From Bradyrhizobium liaoningense (GTDB taxonomy: Bacteria; Pseudomonadota; Alphaproteobacteria; Rhizobiales; Xanthobacteraceae): DNA of 64,000 nucleotides. Shown here in pieces: positions 61,291-64,000 of this stretch; position 1 is the stretch's first letter, and every line of letters begins with the position of its first letter. The notes under the pieces were generated by a model. It did not search any database. It saw only the letters and a program-made list of their open reading frames with translations, and was not told where the DNA came from. Location of the stretch: contig NZ_JAFCJT010000013.1 of assembly GCF_018130785.1 (NCBI RefSeq), forward strand, positions 112,523 through 176,522, written 5' to 3'. A program made the translations under genes and the position numbers.

Positions 61291-61989
61291 TCAGCGCGGG
61301 CCGAGCAGCCGGTCGTACTGGGCCTTCACGGTGGCGTAGCATTCGCACGCCGTCTGGCGCAGACCGTCCAGGTTGAGGATCTGGATGTGTCCGCGGCTGT
61401 AGTGGATGAAATTGGCGTGCTGCAAGGTATTGGCGACCAGCGACACGCTGTTGCGGCGCGCCCCGATCATCTGCGCCATCGCCTCCTGGGTCAGCAGCAG
61501 CCGATAGTCGCCGGACAGGTCATGGGTGTGCAGCAGGCAACGCGACAACCGCGACTCCACGGGATGGGAGGCGTTGCAGCCCGCGGTCTGCTGGACCTGC
61601 GCGTAGACGGCCAACCCGTGACGGGTGAGCAGCGTCCGCAAGGTGCTGCTCCGGTCCGCCGCGTCGCGCAGCCGGTCGAGGTCCATCACGGAGGCGGCAC
61701 CGGGAACCAGCACGATCGCCGTATTCAGCGCGCGGGCATCGCCCATGGTCGAGAGCGTTCCGAGCAGGCTGTCGCGGCCGATCATCGCGACCTGCACATG
61801 CTCGCCCCTGGCAAGTTTCACCACCAGCGAGATGACGCCGCGGTGAGGAAAGTAGGCGCGCGTGAGCGTCTCGCCGGTCTCCACCAGAATCGCCTCATGC
61901 GGCAGATCGATCATGCGCAAATGCGGGCGGATCAATTCGTAATCCTCAGCCGACAGTGCGGAGAGGAAACCGTTGGATGGGCGCGCCAT
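61291..61989 (-). CDS. Crp/Fnr family regulator, tandem copy 1
   Basis: About 232 residues: cyclic-nucleotide-binding-like beta barrel (AILVETGETLTRAYFPHRGVISLVV, MIGRDSLLG) and a Crp-type winged HTH (LTQEAMAQMIGARRNSVSLVANTLQHANFIHYSRGHIQIL). No FNR cysteine set. Start uncertain: TTG at 61995 has GGAGG 5 bases upstream, ATG at 61989 is in frame just after. It lies behind a homologous gene with the same orientation. Confidence 0.88.
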   Translation of the reverse strand: MARPSNGFLSALSAEDYELIRPHLRMIDLPHEAILVETGETLTRAYFPHRGVISLVVKLARGEHVQVAMIGRDSLLGTLSTMGDARALNTAIVLVPGAASVMDLDRLRDAADRSSTLRTLLTRHGLAVYAQVQQTAGCNASHPVESRLSRCLLHTHDLSGDYRLLLTQEAMAQMIGARRNSVSLVANTLQHANFIHYSRGHIQILNLDGLRQTACECYATVKAQYDRLLGPR

Positions 61990-62176
61990 CGTTTCCAAGA
62001 TTGCCTCCGTCTCGTCAGCCCGCGAACGCGAAGCGAACGGGCCGCTTCCTGCACGGACAAGTTTCATCATGTTCACGTCGGGATATATTGGCAATTGGGA
62101 CAAGATGTCCGGGTGCCTTGGCAGCCCGCCGCACTGTGTGCACACCGGCATGCAGACCGGTTGCGCCGGGTTATCG

Positions 62177-62887
62177 TCACCGCAGGGCCCCCAGCAGGCG
62201 CGCGTGGCAGCCCTTCACCGCAGCATAGCAGTCGCACGACGTCGTTTCCAATGCGCGCTCGTCGACGATCTCGATCTGGCCGCGGGTGTAGTGAATGACG
62301 CGGGCGCGCTGGAGCGCATTTGCGACGAGGGAAATCGCGTTGCGTCGTACGCCCATCATCTGCGCCAGCTCCTCCTGCGTCAGCGGAAGGAACCTGCTGT
62401 CGGACAGGTCACGGGCACGCAAGAGCCAGCGCGCCAGTCGCGCTTCGACCGGGTGCAGCGTATTGCACAGCACCGATTGCTGCGCATGCGCGAGCAGCGC
62501 CTGCTCATGGCGGATCATCAGGCCGCGGAACTGCGCGCTTGCGGCCGCCACCGCCCGGAAGGCCGCGATTTCGAGGACGGATGCAGTCCCGGGGAAGAGC
62601 ACGGCGGCGTCCGTCGGTGCGATGCCGTCGGCAAGCGCCGCGCCGCCGCCCACGGCGCTGTCGCGGCCCAGCATCGCGACCTCGATCATCTGTCCCTCGG
62701 AGAGACCCACCGTAATCGAAACGGATCCGCGGTGCGGGAAGTAGACATATTTCACTGCGGCACCCGCCTCGGCCAGGACAGATTCCCTGACCATTTCGAC
62801 TGTTGCGAGATGGGGGCGCAGCAGATCGAACTCCGCCATGCCGAGCATTTGCAGCAACTGGTTGGATGGGTGGCCGCTCGCGGTCAT
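62177..62887 (-). CDS. Crp/Fnr family regulator, tandem copy 2
   Basis: 236 residues, same architecture as its neighbour: YVYFPHRGSVSITVGL, MLGRDSAVGG barrel and HTH LTQEELAQMMGVRRNAISLVANALQRARVIHYTRGQIEIVD. By eye roughly half the positions match the neighbouring copy, so an old tandem duplication. The GVRRN.ISLVANALQ recognition helix is nearly shared, so the two may bind similar DNA. Start at 62887 (MTASGHP); further upstream the frame looks noncoding. Confidence 0.88.
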   Translation of the reverse strand: MTASGHPSNQLLQMLGMAEFDLLRPHLATVEMVRESVLAEAGAAVKYVYFPHRGSVSITVGLSEGQMIEVAMLGRDSAVGGGAALADGIAPTDAAVLFPGTASVLEIAAFRAVAAASAQFRGLMIRHEQALLAHAQQSVLCNTLHPVEARLARWLLRARDLSDSRFLPLTQEELAQMMGVRRNAISLVANALQRARVIHYTRGQIEIVDERALETTSCDCYAAVKGCHARLLGALR

Positions 62888-63117
62888 GCAGGTCAATCCG
62901 GCGCGTTCGATAGGACGATCGGGCGCCGCGCCCTGTGCCTCATCCAGTTGCACGGCGACCAGAATATATTTTAAAGGTTGTGTCGCCGTCCATATACCCG
63001 TTGGAGGGCAGACACGCTGTGCATTTCCGGCGGAAACGAGAATCGCGCTGGTTCGCCCGTGAGCTCGGAGCGTCCGTCTTGCGCTGGGCGGAGGAAAAAG
63101 CGGCAAGGGGAGTCATC

Positions 63118-63456
63118 ATGAGCCGGAAGCATCGCATCCGCGCCGCCTCGGACGCCGGGCGACGCCCTGCGGCTCCCCTTCTCAAGCGCGCATCTCGAGT
63201 TGTCCCGGTCTGCGCGGCTTCGCAACGCCGCGAATGTCGCGTGCCTTCCACGAGCGCGCGCCGGCCATTCCGCGAATTGCGAGGCTACGCCTTCGCAAAT
63301 CTGAACTCGCCCGCACCCGACTTTCTCCGGATGGCGCTGGAGCTCGGCGCCGCGCGTTGCCTTCGCAAGCCGCTTGCACCGGATGCGTTACTCGCTGCCA
63401 TCAAGGATTGCCTCGCTGAGCATCGTGCTGTCTCCGCGATTGGGTTAGCGCGGTAG
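63118..63456 (+). pseudogene. Remnant or half of a response-regulator receiver
   Basis: 112-codon frame with GGGGAG 6 bases before the ATG. The C-terminal 50 residues (SPAPDFLRMALELGAARCLRKPLAPDALLAAIKDCL) match the last third of a receiver domain: helix 4, the conserved Lys of the KP motif and helix 5. The acidic pair and phospho-acceptor Asp part is missing; the upstream residues are arginine-rich and not receiver-like. Either a decayed receiver or a short expressed fragment. Confidence 0.45.
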
Positions 63457-63866
63457 CAATCGCGACGGCCGCGAAGTAAGCGTCCGTTTACCGCAAGCTC
63501 AGCTCCTGCGGATTGAGCAGGCGAGCAGCGAGCAGCGGTGTGAGCGATTCCGGTTGCGAGTGATTTGATCCAATTCGCGCGGCCCTTGCATATCGTCCTC
63601 CGCCGGAAGGATTTTTTCGCGCGCGTCGCGGTGCTGTTATCGGCGCGTTTACCTATGGCGTCTGTCGCATGAGATGCGACGCCGCTCTTGCCGAAAAACG
63701 CTGCCGCAGGCCGTCGAAGCGCAAACTTGTCTTCAATATCCGTATTAGCACGGAGGCTGAAATTAACGGGACCGTGAAAGGGGTTGTCTAACGATCCAGC
63801 AGCGGACCTCCGCCGAACTCCAGGTGTGGCTCAGGCGTCGAAGTCCGGCTCAGTAAGGCGTAGCTC
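63457..63866. other. Upstream region of cheA, 410 bases
   Basis: No gene recognised. It probably carries the promoter of the chemotaxis operon that starts with cheA, but no clear promoter boxes were identified. Confidence 0.4.
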
Positions 63867-64000
63867 ATGGATGATCTGTTGCGGGAGTTTTTGACGGAGA
63901 CCAGCGAGAGCCTGGACACCGTGGACAATCAGCTGGTGAAGTTCGAGCAGGAGCCGAACAACGCCAAGATCCTGGATAACATCTTCCGCCTGGTCCACAC
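63867..64000 (+). CDS. cheA: Chemotaxis histidine kinase CheA, 3' end outside the window
   Basis: Only the first 44 codons are present. MDDLLREFLTETSESLDTVDNQLVKFEQEPNN..ILDNIFRLVHT is the start of the CheA P1 (Hpt) domain, ending one residue or so before the segment that carries the phosphorylated His (normally RLVHTIKGTCGF). CheA takes phosphate from ATP and passes it to CheY/CheB to control flagellar motors. The gene runs off the right edge; other che genes presumably follow. Confidence 0.92.
   Translation, partial: MDDLLREFLTETSESLDTVDNQLVKFEQEPNNAKILDNIFRLVH

Noticed and set aside
1..64000. CRISPR arrays, insertion sequences, rRNA genes
   Set aside because: No regularly spaced direct repeats, transposase-like proteins or rRNA sequence were seen. 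The dispersed boxes are not regularly spaced and occur on both strands.

Overview
The window reads as chromosome of a high-GC alphaproteobacterium, most likely Bradyrhizobium or a close relative. Support: the rplU-rpmA pair with an alanine/lysine-tailed L21, FixJ-type response regulators, small proteins typical of that genus, an encoded-CCA tRNA-Ser and a cheA at the right edge. This is by-eye reading; no database search was run.

Left part (1-6.4 kb): the end of an ABC-2 drug-exporter system, a GNAT acetyltransferase, rpmA and rplU with a clear sigma70-type promoter, a ROK-family protein whose two halves appear in swapped order, an alpha/beta hydrolase, and tRNA-Ser(CGA).

Middle part (6.4-47 kb): an accessory block of stress, detoxification and efflux genes. 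It holds cupins, two redoxin-like proteins, an OsmC-like protein, a nitroreductase, an AhpD-like protein, a cytochrome P460, an ABM monooxygenase, three MFS exporters, an RND pump, two closely similar zinc-independent quinone oxidoreductases, a histidine methyltransferase (EgtD family), a 1962-residue kinase/ATPase/histidine kinase with two response regulators, a GMC oxidoreductase, a two-subunit molybdenum oxidoreductase and a stand-alone trpC. Two LysR regulators about 90% alike (10849 and 39699) lie in this block.

The main discovery is a dispersed DNA element of about 41-45 bp in intergenic regions of this block. Each full copy has ATA-N9-TAT (the T-N11-A dyad of LysR-type regulators), then after a fixed 4 bp TCCATGG, then AGAGGTGATTT two bases later. 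Seven strong copies (7271, 8166, 8467, 17271, 26684, 31921, 40795), two copies of a variant (17390, 46855) and three weaker ones (18617, 24792, 25786) were found. The strong and variant copies all point towards the start of a gene. This suggests one LysR-type regulon that ties together efflux, redox detoxification, an orphan histidine kinase, a GMC oxidoreductase, a 78-residue protein and perhaps trpC. The twin LysR proteins are the obvious candidate regulators.

Right part (47-64 kb): a LysR/flavin hydroxylase/Bug binding-protein group, a DUF2157-GDYXXLXY membrane pair, a MocR regulator divergent from an EamA exporter, then signalling genes: a degenerate EAL protein, an unknown 387-residue protein, a protein joining a histidine-less dimerisation domain to a LuxR HTH, an Hpt protein, two tandem Crp-type regulators and the start of cheA.
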